Source of the DNA: Natribaculum luteum | Lineage (GTDB): Archaea > Halobacteriota > Halobacteria > Halobacteriales > Natrialbaceae | Reading direction: 5' to 3' | NCBI RefSeq assembly: GCF_023008545.1 | Contig: NZ_CP095397.1 | Coordinates: 1,364,001-1,428,000, forward strand | Length of the DNA: 64,000 nt | Shown: positions 9,280 to 17,001 of the stretch, one piece after another | Position numbering within the stretch: position 1 is the first letter of the stretch | Layout of the letters: the number at the start of each line of letters is the position of its first letter | Program-made: the position numbers and the translations under genes | The notes under the pieces: generated by a model | The model's input: only the letters and a program-made list of their open reading frames with translations | Databases searched by the model: none | What the model was told of the DNA's origin: nothing

Positions 9280-9318
9280 TTGACATCCTCCACACGGCTA
9301 AAGCCGTGGGCTTTCTCC
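9280..9318 (-). mobile_element. Lone IS200/IS605-type end hairpin (remnant)
   Basis: On the minus strand a 7-bp hairpin, CACGGCT-AA-AGCCGTG (9293-9308), is followed by GGAGGATGTCAA, the pattern found at the right end of haloarchaeal IS200/IS605 (TnpB/IS1341-type) elements, where the 3' end of the guide RNA also lies. No transposase, TnpB frame or second end is recognisable nearby, so this is at most a fragment. It abuts the 3' end of the HNH pseudogene, whose last codons run into it. Confidence 0.55.
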
Positions 9319-9861
9319 TGCATTTCTGTAATGTTTCATCCGGTGGCAGTTCGCACACAGAACGGAACACCGTTCGATCTCGGAGCGAATTCGATCCTTC
9401 GATCTGTCATCCGAAATTAATTCCGCGACAGTCGTCGCCTTGCTCTCGTCGTCGTGATGGAAATCGAGACATGCTACAGTATCGACGCTACACCGGGAAC
9501 ACCCGCTGTCTCGCTTTTGTTCGTTGAGCCACGCACGGAGTCGAGAGCGACGGCGTAACGTTCGTTCCGTATTCCACTCGGCGTTCCGATAATGCCATCG
9601 CTGATCGACCGAAAGGTCGTCCCAGTCGAGATCCGAGGGGAGATCGACGTCGTCAGGTTTCGGCGTAACGCGAGAACCGGTAGAGGATGCTGTCGCCAGA
9701 CCTGCACGCTCTTTCGCCCTGTTCTATCCACCACACGTTCGAATGATGGTCGCGGACGCGGGTGTCAGTCCCAACTCTTCGTACTGTGCTTTCGTCGGCG
9801 ATTCGCCGAGTCGGTCGGCGGCCTCGAGTAGCGCCTCGAGACACTCGTCTTCCGTCGTCAC
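9298..9861 (-). pseudogene. HNH endonuclease gene with internal TAG
   Basis: One frame of 188 codons encodes a haloarchaeal HNH nuclease: an N-terminal helical region with [19 protein letters not shown], then after a TAG at 9724-9726 the domain continues in frame with [28 protein letters not shown], a Cys pair CSRC, ACLDFHHDD and the closing CANCHRMKHY. His-His and the Cys pairs of the HNH/zinc site are intact. The stop replaces a residue that in this family is Trp (GGWN). A GTG start at 9861 is supported by a TTTATAAC box (9883-9891) 26 nt upstream. The C-terminus ends inside the transposon-like hairpin. Confidence 0.78.
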
Positions 9862-9973
9862 ACCGCCGTTCGCCGCGTTTTCGGTTATAAACTCTCGAGT
9901 CCGGATCAGGACAGTTGCGGCCACTCGAGTGCGAACCGACACCCCTTTTCCCCTCTCTCGCCCATCCTCGAGT

Positions 9974-10567
9974 ATGTACGTCGGACGATTCCTGGTCGTG
10001 GGACCCGAGGCTGGCGCGTACCGCGTCTCCTCGCGGTCGTTCCCGAACCGCCAGATCACCGCTCGAGACGACGCGCTCACCGTCTCGCCGACCGAAGACG
10101 CGCCGCCGACCGACAACCCGTACGTCTCGTACAACTGCCTTCGAGTCGTCGAGACGCCGACGGGCGAGACGGCGGCGTTCGGAAACGGCTCGCACGTCGA
10201 TCCGATCGCCGAGAAACTCGAGCTGGGGTATCCCGCCCGGGACGCCCTCGCGACGAGCCTGCTCGCGCTCGACTACGAGAAAGACGACTACGACACCCCG
10301 CGGATCGCGGCGACGATCGACGCCGACGGCGAGGCGTTGATCGGCACCGTTCGCAAAGACGCCCTGCTCGTCGAGACCGTCACGGAGCCGACGCTGGTCG
10401 CGACCTACGAGACGGATTCGCCCGAGGCGTTCGACTTCGAGGCGACGACGGCCGAAGCAGCCGCCCAGGACGCGTACGACCTCGAGTTCGAGCACGCGGT
10501 CTGTGCGGCTGGCGTCGCCCGCACCGAGGACGGGTTCGAGACGGCGATCGAGAACGGCGACGAGTAA
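9974..10567 (+). CDS. purO: IMP cyclohydrolase, archaeal type PurO
   Basis: A 197-residue enzyme that closes FAICAR to IMP in the last step of archaeal purine synthesis. It begins [12 protein letters not shown] and contains FPNRQI, the [10 protein letters not shown] segment and [13 protein letters not shown], all typical of the PurO Ntn-like fold, with the full family length. The ATG at 9974 is chosen because the upstream extension (77 codons) is antisense to the HNH pseudogene. It is followed 50 nt later by a phosphoesterase gene. Confidence 0.92.
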   Translation: MYVGRFLVVGPEAGAYRVSSRSFPNRQITARDDALTVSPTEDAPPTDNPYVSYNCLRVVETPTGETAAFGNGSHVDPIAEKLELGYPARDALATSLLALDYEKDDYDTPRIAATIDADGEALIGTVRKDALLVETVTEPTLVATYETDSPEAFDFEATTAEAAAQDAYDLEFEHAVCAAGVARTEDGFETAIENGDE

Positions 10568-10617
10568 GCGCGTCGTCCCGGACAAACTACATATTTCTGG
10601 CGGGCTTCGATCCGGCT

Positions 10618-11277
10618 ATGCGAGTCGGACTCATCTCCGACGTCCACGCGAACCGGGTCGCTCTCGAGGCGGTCCTCGAGGACATGCCGTCGGTCGACGC
10701 GCTTGCCTGTGCGGGCGACGTCGTCGGCTACAACCCGTGGCCCGCGGCGTGCGTCGACGCGCTCCGGTCCCGTGACGTGCCGACGGTGATGGGCAACCAC
10801 GACCTGGCCGTCGTCGAGCGCAGTTCGTTTCGGTTCAACGAACTGGCCAGCGCCGGCGTCGAATACGCACAGCAGCAACTGGACGCCGAGCAGCGCCGCT
10901 GGCTCGAGTCGCTGCCGACCGAGCGTCGGGAGTTCGACGGGCGAGTGAAACTCGTCCACGGCCACCCGGACGATCCGAACCGCTACACCTACCCCGAGGA
11001 GTTCTCGCCGCGTCTGCTCGGCGACGAGGACGTGCTCGTGCTCGGACACACGCACGTCCAGCACGTCGAACGCTACGCCGAGGGGATCGTCGTCAATCCC
11101 GGCAGCGTCGGCCAGCCGCGCGACGGCGATCCCCGGGCCGCCTACGCCGTCGTCGACCTCGAGGCGATGACCGTCGACACCTGCCGCGTCGAGTACGACG
11201 TCGACGCCGTCCGAAAGACGGTCGAGGAGGCGAGACTCCCCGAGCGCATCGGGACGCGTCTGACCCGCGGGCAGTGA
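10618..11277 (+). CDS. Metallophosphoesterase (YfcE/MJ0936-like)
   Basis: A 219-residue calcineurin-like phosphoesterase. Metal-binding motifs are SDVHAN (residues 7-12), CAGDVVGYN, MGNHDLAV, LVHGHP and GHTHVQ, in correct order for a dinuclear metal site; NPGSVGQPRDGD is the usual C-terminal signature. Relatives hydrolyse phosphodiesters in vitro; the natural substrate is unknown. A TATA-like ACATATTT about 27 nt upstream suits the ATG at 10618. Confidence 0.9.
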   Translation: MRVGLISDVHANRVALEAVLEDMPSVDALACAGDVVGYNPWPAACVDALRSRDVPTVMGNHDLAVVERSSFRFNELASAGVEYAQQQLDAEQRRWLESLPTERREFDGRVKLVHGHPDDPNRYTYPEEFSPRLLGDEDVLVLGHTHVQHVERYAEGIVVNPGSVGQPRDGDPRAAYAVVDLEAMTVDTCRVEYDVDAVRKTVEEARLPERIGTRLTRGQ

Positions 11278-11366
11278 GCACACGCAGGAGGTAAGTGACC
11301 GTGACGTTCTCGAAATCATAGGTGCGTGCTAACAGCTATCAATGGGGGCGTGGTACGTCGGTTCGC

Positions 11367-11726
11367 ATGGCGCTACAACGGATGCTCAGCGGCGATCCCG
11401 CGAAGAGTTCGATGCTCTACATCGGCATCGGCGTCCTCTCGCTGGTGAAAGCGATCGCGGTGCGAAAGGACAGAGAGCGGTTCCGCCGGGAACTGCTCGA
11501 CGCCGGACTGTTCCTCGGCGTGGGACTCGTCTTGCGGCAGTACAGTCAGCTCAAAGAAGAAAAGCGCGAGGAGATGCTCGAGAGCGTCCCCGAGTGGCTT
11601 CGTGGCGAATCGACGACGGGAACGGCCGGGCTACGAGCGAAGGCGAAACAGCGGCTAGGGAGCGAGTCCGAACCCGAGCCGACGTTCACAGAGCGCGCTC
11701 GCCAGGTCGTGACACAGATTCGATAG
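11367..11726 (+). CDS. Conserved hypothetical membrane-associated protein
   Basis: A 119-residue basic/amphipathic protein with one or two hydrophobic stretches (SSMLYIGIGVLSLVKAIAV and ELLDAGLFLGVGLVLRQY) followed by a charged, Glu/Lys-rich tail. No domain is recognised. The start at 11367 is preferred to 11322 because the extension is not haloarchaeal-like. It is convergent with the tryptophanase gene. Confidence 0.6.
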   Translation: MALQRMLSGDPAKSSMLYIGIGVLSLVKAIAVRKDRERFRRELLDAGLFLGVGLVLRQYSQLKEEKREEMLESVPEWLRGESTTGTAGLRAKAKQRLGSESEPEPTFTERARQVVTQIR

Positions 11727-11774
11727 GAGAAGACGCCATCACCCGGGACGGAACGCCGTTCGCGTACACGACGA

Positions 11775-13121
11775 TCAGGAGGGAACGGGCTCGAGTTCGG
11801 CGGTGAAGTGGCGAAGTTCGGGGATCTCGGGTTCGCTCTCGATGCGAAGCCCCGTCACCTCGGTGCGGTTCTCGAGGACGGCGGCCGCCGTGTCGACGAC
11901 GTGTTCGATGTGCTCGCGGTGGTAGGTCCGACGCGGGAGTGCGAGCCGGACGAGTTCGGGACGGTCGGTGTTGGGGAACGCGAAACTCCCGAGTTCGACG
12001 CCGCGGACGCCGCCTTCGCGGTAGAGTTCGCAGACGAGCACCTGGCCAGGGAACTGACCGGCCGGGACCGTCGGGAAGATCGCTTCTGCGTCGAGGTAGA
12101 CCGCGTGACCGCCCGTGGGCGTGTAGATCGGGACGCCCGCCGCCTCCAGAGCGGCACCGAGTTCGCGAACCTGATCGATTCGATCCGCGACGTAGGCCTC
12201 CTCGACGGCTTCCCGGAGGCCGACCGCCATCGCCGCCATATCCCTGCCGGCCATCCCGCCGTAGGTGGGAAAGCCCTCGTAGAGGATGGCCCGCTGTTTG
12301 CAGGCCTCGTAGAGGTCACGGTCGGTCGTCGCGACGAACCCGCCGGCGTTGGCGAGCCCGTCTTTCTTCCCGCTCATCACCAGGGCGTCGGCGTAGCCAA
12401 GTTGCTCGCGGGCGACGTCGGCGACCGACGCGTTCGTGAACGTCGCCTCTCGCTCCGTGACGAAGGAGGCGTTCTCCGCGAACCGGCAGGCGTCGATCAC
12501 GAACGTCGCGTCGATCTCGTCGGCGAACTCGCGGGCGGCGCGGGTGTTCTCGACGCTCACCGGCTGTCCCGCCGCCGAGTTGTTCGTGATCGTCGATACG
12601 ACGACGGGAACGTTCTCGGCGCCGACCTCGTCGACGACCTCGCGGGCGCGCTCGACCGAGAAGTTCCCCTTGAACGGTTCGTCGCTGTCGGGATCGTGGG
12701 CGGCGTCGACCGGACAGTCGACCGGCTCTGCGCCCTGGTTCGCCACGTGAGCGCGAGTGGTGTCGAAGTGGGTGTTGTTCAGCGCGACGTCGCCCTCCGA
12801 GAGCAGGGTTCCGTAGAGGACGTTCTCCGCTCCTCGACCCTGGTGGGCCGGGACGACGTACGGAAAGCCCATCACGTCCTGGACGGCCGACTCGAGGCGG
12901 TCGAAACTCGACGACCCGGCGTAAGCCTCGTCGCCACGGATCAGCGCGGCCCACTGGGCGTCGCTCATCGTCCCCGTTCCGCTGTCCGTGAGCAGGTCGA
13001 CGAACACGTCGGCGGCGTCGAGGTTGAAGACGTTGTAGCCGGCGGCCTCGAGGTTTCGTTCCCGCTGCTCCCGACTGGGCAGCGAGATCCGTTCGACCAT
13101 CTTGGACTTGTAGGCGACCAT
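11775..13121 (-). CDS. tnaA: Tryptophanase / beta-eliminating lyase
   Basis: A 448-residue PLP enzyme of the tryptophanase/tyrosine phenol-lyase family, splitting L-tryptophan to indole, pyruvate and ammonia. Seen here are PAHQGRGAEN (cofactor phosphate loop), STITNNSAAGQPVS, DACRFAENA, and the PLP-lysine motif MSGKKDGLANAGG, followed by FPTYGGMAGRDMAA and the C-terminal TGGHAVYLDA. Tyrosine phenol-lyase cannot be excluded by eye. A homologue lies near lysC and oriC1 in Haloferax, consistent with the synteny here. Confidence 0.9.
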   Translation of the reverse strand: MVAYKSKMVERISLPSREQRERNLEAAGYNVFNLDAADVFVDLLTDSGTGTMSDAQWAALIRGDEAYAGSSSFDRLESAVQDVMGFPYVVPAHQGRGAENVLYGTLLSEGDVALNNTHFDTTRAHVANQGAEPVDCPVDAAHDPDSDEPFKGNFSVERAREVVDEVGAENVPVVVSTITNNSAAGQPVSVENTRAAREFADEIDATFVIDACRFAENASFVTEREATFTNASVADVAREQLGYADALVMSGKKDGLANAGGFVATTDRDLYEACKQRAILYEGFPTYGGMAGRDMAAMAVGLREAVEEAYVADRIDQVRELGAALEAAGVPIYTPTGGHAVYLDAEAIFPTVPAGQFPGQVLVCELYREGGVRGVELGSFAFPNTDRPELVRLALPRRTYHREHIEHVVDTAAAVLENRTEVTGLRIESEPEIPELRHFTAELEPVPS

Positions 13122-13285
13122 ACCCTAGAACGGACCGGAGGCCTGTTCAATCCATCTGGTGGTTTTCGGGTTCTAACGGCTCGAGGCGGCGGTTTATCGC
13201 CGAAGTCGACGAGCGATGTACGAATCAGTCCGCTCTCGACGGGGTCGTCGGCGACACGTTACGTTCCCGTCAAAAAAACACGGAG

Positions 13286-13291
13286 TTATAA
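13286..13291 (+). promoter_or_regulatory. TATA-like box of acyl-CoA ligase gene
   Basis: TTATAA lies 28 nt before the ATG at 13314 and supports that start over the out-of-frame ATGs just upstream. Confidence 0.45.
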
Positions 13292-13313
13292 TGCAAGAGA
13301 GTCATGACATGAC

Positions 13314-14996
13314 ATGGCAGGATACGACCAGACCCTGCGACCATTCCTCTGGCGCGCCGAACGACTGTACCCGGACAGGGAACTCGTCTCGCGGACGCAC
13401 GAGGGAATCGAACGATACACCTACGGCGACTACGCCGAACGGATCCGACAGCTGGCCAACGCGCTCGAGGCCGCGGGCGTCGGGGAAGGTGATCGGGTCG
13501 GTACCTTCTGCTGGAACCACCACCGGCACGCGGAGGTGTACTTCGCAGCGCCGAACGTCGGCGGACAACTCCACACGATCAACCCACTGCTCCCACCCAA
13601 ACACATCCAGTACATCGTCGAGAACGCCGCCGACCGGCTGATATTCGTCGACCCGTCCCTGCTCGAGGTGCTCGAGGACGCCTACGACGCCGAGGCCTTC
13701 GAGAACGTCGAACAGTTCGTCGTGATGGGCGCTGCGGTCCCGGAGACCGACCTCGAATCCGTCGTCGACTACGAGTCGTTCATCGGCGAGCACGACGGCG
13801 ATTACGAGTGGCCGGAACTCGACGAAGAACTCCCGGCGGGAATGTGCTACACGTCGGGGACGACGGGCGAGCCGAAAGGCGTCGAGTACACCCAGAAGAT
13901 GCTCTGGAGTCACACGATGGCGACGCTGACGCCGATGGGCCTCGGAATCGACGATTCCGACGTCGTCATGCCCGTCGTGCCGATGTTCCACGTCAACGCC
14001 TGGGGGCTGCCGTTCTCCTCGACGGCCGCCGGCGCGAAACACGTCTACCCCGGCCCCGCACCCGATCCGGCGGATCTCGCGGCGCTCATCGAGGAGGAAG
14101 GCGTCACCCTCACCGCGGGCGTTCCGACGGTCTGGCTCGGCCTGCTCGAGTACATAGAGAACAACGAGGTCGACCTCTCCTCGCTCGAGCGGATCGTCAT
14201 CGGCGGCAGCGCCGCGCCGCGGAGCGTCATCCGGCGATTCGACGAGCTGGGCGTCGAGGTCGTCCACGCCTGGGGAATGACCGAGACCGCCCCCATCGGC
14301 ACTGTCTCGCACCTCAAGCCGGATCTCGAGGACCTCCCGAAAGACCAGCAGTACGAAAAGCGGACGAAACAGGGGCTGATCGTCCCCGGCCTCGAGTTCA
14401 AGGTCGTCGACGACGACGGTGAAGAAGTGCCATGGAATAGCGCGGAACGAAGTTCCGCGGACCGTTCGAGCGGGCAAAGCCCGCGAGAAGACGGTGAGGA
14501 CTTCGGCGAACTCCTGATCCGCGGCCCGTGGGTCACCGACTCGTACTTCAAGCGCCCGGAGGCAGACGAGACCGACTTCGAGGGGTCGTGGCTCAAGACC
14601 GGCGACATCGTCAGCGTCGACCGCGACGGCTACGTCAAGATCGTCGACCGGGCGAAAGACGTCATCAAAAGCGGCGGCGAGTGGATCTCCTCGGTCGAAC
14701 TCGAGAACACGATCATGGCCCACGACGCCGTCGCCGAGGCGACCGTCGTCGGCGTCCCCCACGAGAAGTGGCAGGAACGCCCCGCGGCGTTCGTCGTGCC
14801 GGTCGACGACGCCGACGTCGATCGCGACGCCCTCGAGGCAGACCTCCATGAGACGATCGCCGGCGAGTTCGTCGACTGGTGGACGCCGGACGCGATCGTC
14901 TTCATCGACGAGGTGCCGAAGACGGCGACCGGCAAGTTCGACAAGAAGGTGCTCCGCGAGGAGTACGCAGACGAGGAGTTACTCGCAGACGAGTGA
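13314..14996 (+). CDS. AMP-forming acyl-CoA synthetase
   Basis: A 560-residue adenylate-forming ligase that activates a carboxylic acid with ATP and CoA. Motifs: YTSGTTGEPKGVEYT (P-loop), GWGMTET-like AWGMTETAP, LKTGDIVSVDRDGYVKIVDRAKD (A7-A8) and TGKFDKKVLRE with the catalytic lysine (A10). Medium- or long-chain fatty acids are likely substrates. An 18-residue Ser/Arg-rich insert (about residues 377-394) lies just before GELLIRGPW and is encoded by two DNA hairpins; the frame is kept. It is followed convergently by lysC. Confidence 0.9.
   Translation: MAGYDQTLRPFLWRAERLYPDRELVSRTHEGIERYTYGDYAERIRQLANALEAAGVGEGDRVGTFCWNHHRHAEVYFAAPNVGGQLHTINPLLPPKHIQYIVENAADRLIFVDPSLLEVLEDAYDAEAFENVEQFVVMGAAVPETDLESVVDYESFIGEHDGDYEWPELDEELPAGMCYTSGTTGEPKGVEYTQKMLWSHTMATLTPMGLGIDDSDVVMPVVPMFHVNAWGLPFSSTAAGAKHVYPGPAPDPADLAALIEEEGVTLTAGVPTVWLGLLEYIENNEVDLSSLERIVIGGSAAPRSVIRRFDELGVEVVHAWGMTETAPIGTVSHLKPDLEDLPKDQQYEKRTKQGLIVPGLEFKVVDDDGEEVPWNSAERSSADRSSGQSPREDGEDFGELLIRGPWVTDSYFKRPEADETDFEGSWLKTGDIVSVDRDGYVKIVDRAKDVIKSGGEWISSVELENTIMAHDAVAEATVVGVPHEKWQERPAAFVVPVDDADVDRDALEADLHETIAGEFVDWWTPDAIVFIDEVPKTATGKFDKKVLREEYADEELLADE
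14436..14490. repeat. Double-hairpin insertion inside a coding sequence
   Basis: Two perfect inverted repeats sit side by side within the ligase gene: CGCGGAAC-GAA-GTTCCGCG (14441-14459) and GCGGGC-AAA-GCCCGC (14470-14484). They encode a Ser/Arg-rich stretch absent from the family consensus as I know it. The palindromic build and reading-frame preservation suggest insertion of a small repetitive DNA element of the kind seen in other haloarchaeal genes. Confidence 0.7.
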
Positions 14997-15032
14997 GCCG
15001 ACGAAAACCGAACGCGAACGCGTCGTCGAACG

Positions 15033-16211
15033 CTAGAACAGGTCCTGGGTGATCTCGAGGGTCTGCTCGCGATCGTCCCAGTCGACGAAGATAGCGACGC
15101 TGGTCGCGCTCGTGATGAGGTCGTGGATGTTGATCCGGGCGTTCTCGATCGGGTTGACGATCTCGCTGATGATACCGGGTCGGTTGGGGAGTTCACCGCC
15201 GGTGACGCGAACGACGGCCAGCGGCGAGTCGACGGTGACACTCGAGAGCGCGTCCTGTTCGATGACCTGTCGGTGGAGGATGTTCTCGGCGAACTCGGCT
15301 TCCTCGTCGTCGACGTAGAAGGTGACAGTGTCCATGCCGCTGGCGACGGCGTCGATGTTGACGTCGTGGTCGCCGAGGGCGGCCGACAGCGACTGGAAGA
15401 CGCCGGGCTGGTTGCGGATGGCGCGGCCGGCGACGGTGAGACAGGCGAGTGGCTCCTCGCGCATGTCCACCAGGTTCTCGAACTGGCCTTCGATGCTGGT
15501 GCCGCCGGTCAGGAGGTCGCCGTGCTGGTAGTGGACGACGCGAACGTCGAGGTCGCCGTCCTTGTACGACAGCGCCGAGGGCGCGACCACTTCCGCGCCC
15601 CGAAACGAGAGGTTCCGGAGTTCGTCGACGGAGATCTCACCGACGTTACGGGCACCTTCGACGACGTTGGGATCGCCGGTCATGACGCCCTCGACGTCGG
15701 TGACGATCACGACCTCGTCGGCCTCCATGTACTTGCCGAGCATCACGGCCGTCGTGTCGGAGCCGCCACGCCCGAGCGTCGTGATCGACCCGTCGGGGCC
15801 TTCCGCGAGGAAGCCGGTGATGACGGGAACCACGCCCTCGAGATCTGCTGCGACCTCGAGTGCGCGTTTGCGGGTCTCCTCGACGTCGACCTCGCCGTAC
15901 TCGTCGGTGACGACTGGCCAGTCGTCGCTGCCGGGTTCCAGGAAGCACGCGTCGACGCCACGAGCCGAGAGCGCAGCCTTGAGCATGCGAACGGACGTGC
16001 GCTCGCCCATACTGACGATCTGGGCCTGATCCGCCTCGTCGGCCTCGAACGTGATCTCGTCTAGAAGATCGTCGGTCGTCGATCCCATCGCGCTGGCGAC
16101 GACGGCGATCTCGTGGCCGTCTTCGACTGCGGCGGCGATCGAGTCGGCGGCGCGGTTGATCCGATCACCGCTTCCGAGACTGGTGCCGCCGAACTTCGCT
16201 ACGACGCGCAT
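15033..16211 (-). CDS. lysC: Aspartate kinase
   Basis: A 392-residue enzyme making aspartyl-4-phosphate, the first step to lysine, threonine and methionine. The N-terminal kinase domain starts MRVVAKFGGTSLGSGDRI and has TTLGRGGSDTTAVMLG and VTDVEGVMTGDPN; two ACT domains follow (LTVAGRAIRNQPGVFQSL, VVRVTGGELPNRPGIISEI), so feedback control by amino acids is expected. An in-frame GTG six bases upstream (16217) is an alternative start; the ATG matches the family N-terminus. Confidence 0.94.
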   Translation of the reverse strand: MRVVAKFGGTSLGSGDRINRAADSIAAAVEDGHEIAVVASAMGSTTDDLLDEITFEADEADQAQIVSMGERTSVRMLKAALSARGVDACFLEPGSDDWPVVTDEYGEVDVEETRKRALEVAADLEGVVPVITGFLAEGPDGSITTLGRGGSDTTAVMLGKYMEADEVVIVTDVEGVMTGDPNVVEGARNVGEISVDELRNLSFRGAEVVAPSALSYKDGDLDVRVVHYQHGDLLTGGTSIEGQFENLVDMREEPLACLTVAGRAIRNQPGVFQSLSAALGDHDVNIDAVASGMDTVTFYVDDEEAEFAENILHRQVIEQDALSSVTVDSPLAVVRVTGGELPNRPGIISEIVNPIENARINIHDLITSATSVAIFVDWDDREQTLEITQDLF

Positions 16212-16339
16212 GGCCACACCCCACTGGCTTGTGGCGAACCGATGGATACACTCATGTACAGGTTCGTTGCCGGAGAGGGCAGATAACTGTGTTCATCTCT
16301 CCCGATGTTACCGGACACGGGCGGGTCAGCCGAGGTGAT

Positions 16340-16419
16340 ATACTGCCGGACAACACGGTACAGACATCGTTCGCACTCGAGACGCGATCGAGTATTCACT
16401 GACTGTTGTCCGGTAGTAT
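16340..16419. repeat. Dispersed inverted-repeat element, copy A
   Basis: Arms ATACTGCCGGACAAC (16340-16354) and GTTGTCCGGTAGTAT (16405-16419) match in 14 of 15 positions as inverted repeats. The interior holds CGCGATCGAGT and CACTGACTG, both shared with other copies. It sits between lysC and the next plus-strand gene. No frame inside looks coding. Confidence 0.8.
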
Positions 16420-16516
16420 AGACCGAGCAGACGATGGGAAAAACCTGTACGTTCGTATCGGAACTGAAGCCTGTTCGGGCGGGATTTATACCAGTGTGTG
16501 TCATTACCGGTCATTG

Positions 16517-16966
16517 ATGAACGTACGGGATGCACTCGAGGCCGACGCGGACGCGCTCGCGGCGATCGCCGACTCGCCAACCGACGTAATGCGGAATCTC
16601 GTGCACGATCGCACGGTGCGCGTGGCCGAAGACGGCGCCCGGGCCACGGATCCGAACGCCGACGTCGAAGGCTCACAGTACGACGGTTCGGATCCCGAAG
16701 ATCTGCTCGGATTCATCAGCTTCGACGCCCAGGAAGAGACGGTCCACATCACGCAGATCGACGGAACCGAAGACGCCTGCGAACGCCTCCTCGCGGAACC
16801 GGTTCGGTTCGCCGAGCGCGAGGCGATGGCCGTCGAGGTGCTCGTTCCGATCGGCGACGAGGACGTCAAGGCGGCTGCCGAGGCGCTGGGCTTCGAGGAG
16901 AACGGATTCGGCCCGCAGTTCGACGGCTCGCGGACGATACGGTTTCGACTCGAGCCGAGCTCCTGA
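16517..16966 (+). CDS. GNAT-fold acetyltransferase-like protein
   Basis: A 149-residue acidic protein with a GNAT-like order of elements: N-terminal VRDALEADADALAAIAD, central strands LLGFISFDAQEETVHITQID and a C-terminal VKAAAEALGFEENGFG with the usual helix-Gly-Phe turn. The acetyl-CoA pyrophosphate loop (Q/RxxGxG/A) is not evident, so catalytic activity is doubtful. It lies between lysC and the PolD gene, a conserved position near oriC1. Confidence 0.65.
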   Translation: MNVRDALEADADALAAIADSPTDVMRNLVHDRTVRVAEDGARATDPNADVEGSQYDGSDPEDLLGFISFDAQEETVHITQIDGTEDACERLLAEPVRFAEREAMAVEVLVPIGDEDVKAAAEALGFEENGFGPQFDGSRTIRFRLEPSS

Positions 16967-17001
16967 GCGTCAGGCCGACAGAGACGGAACGAGCGCAGAC
17001 G

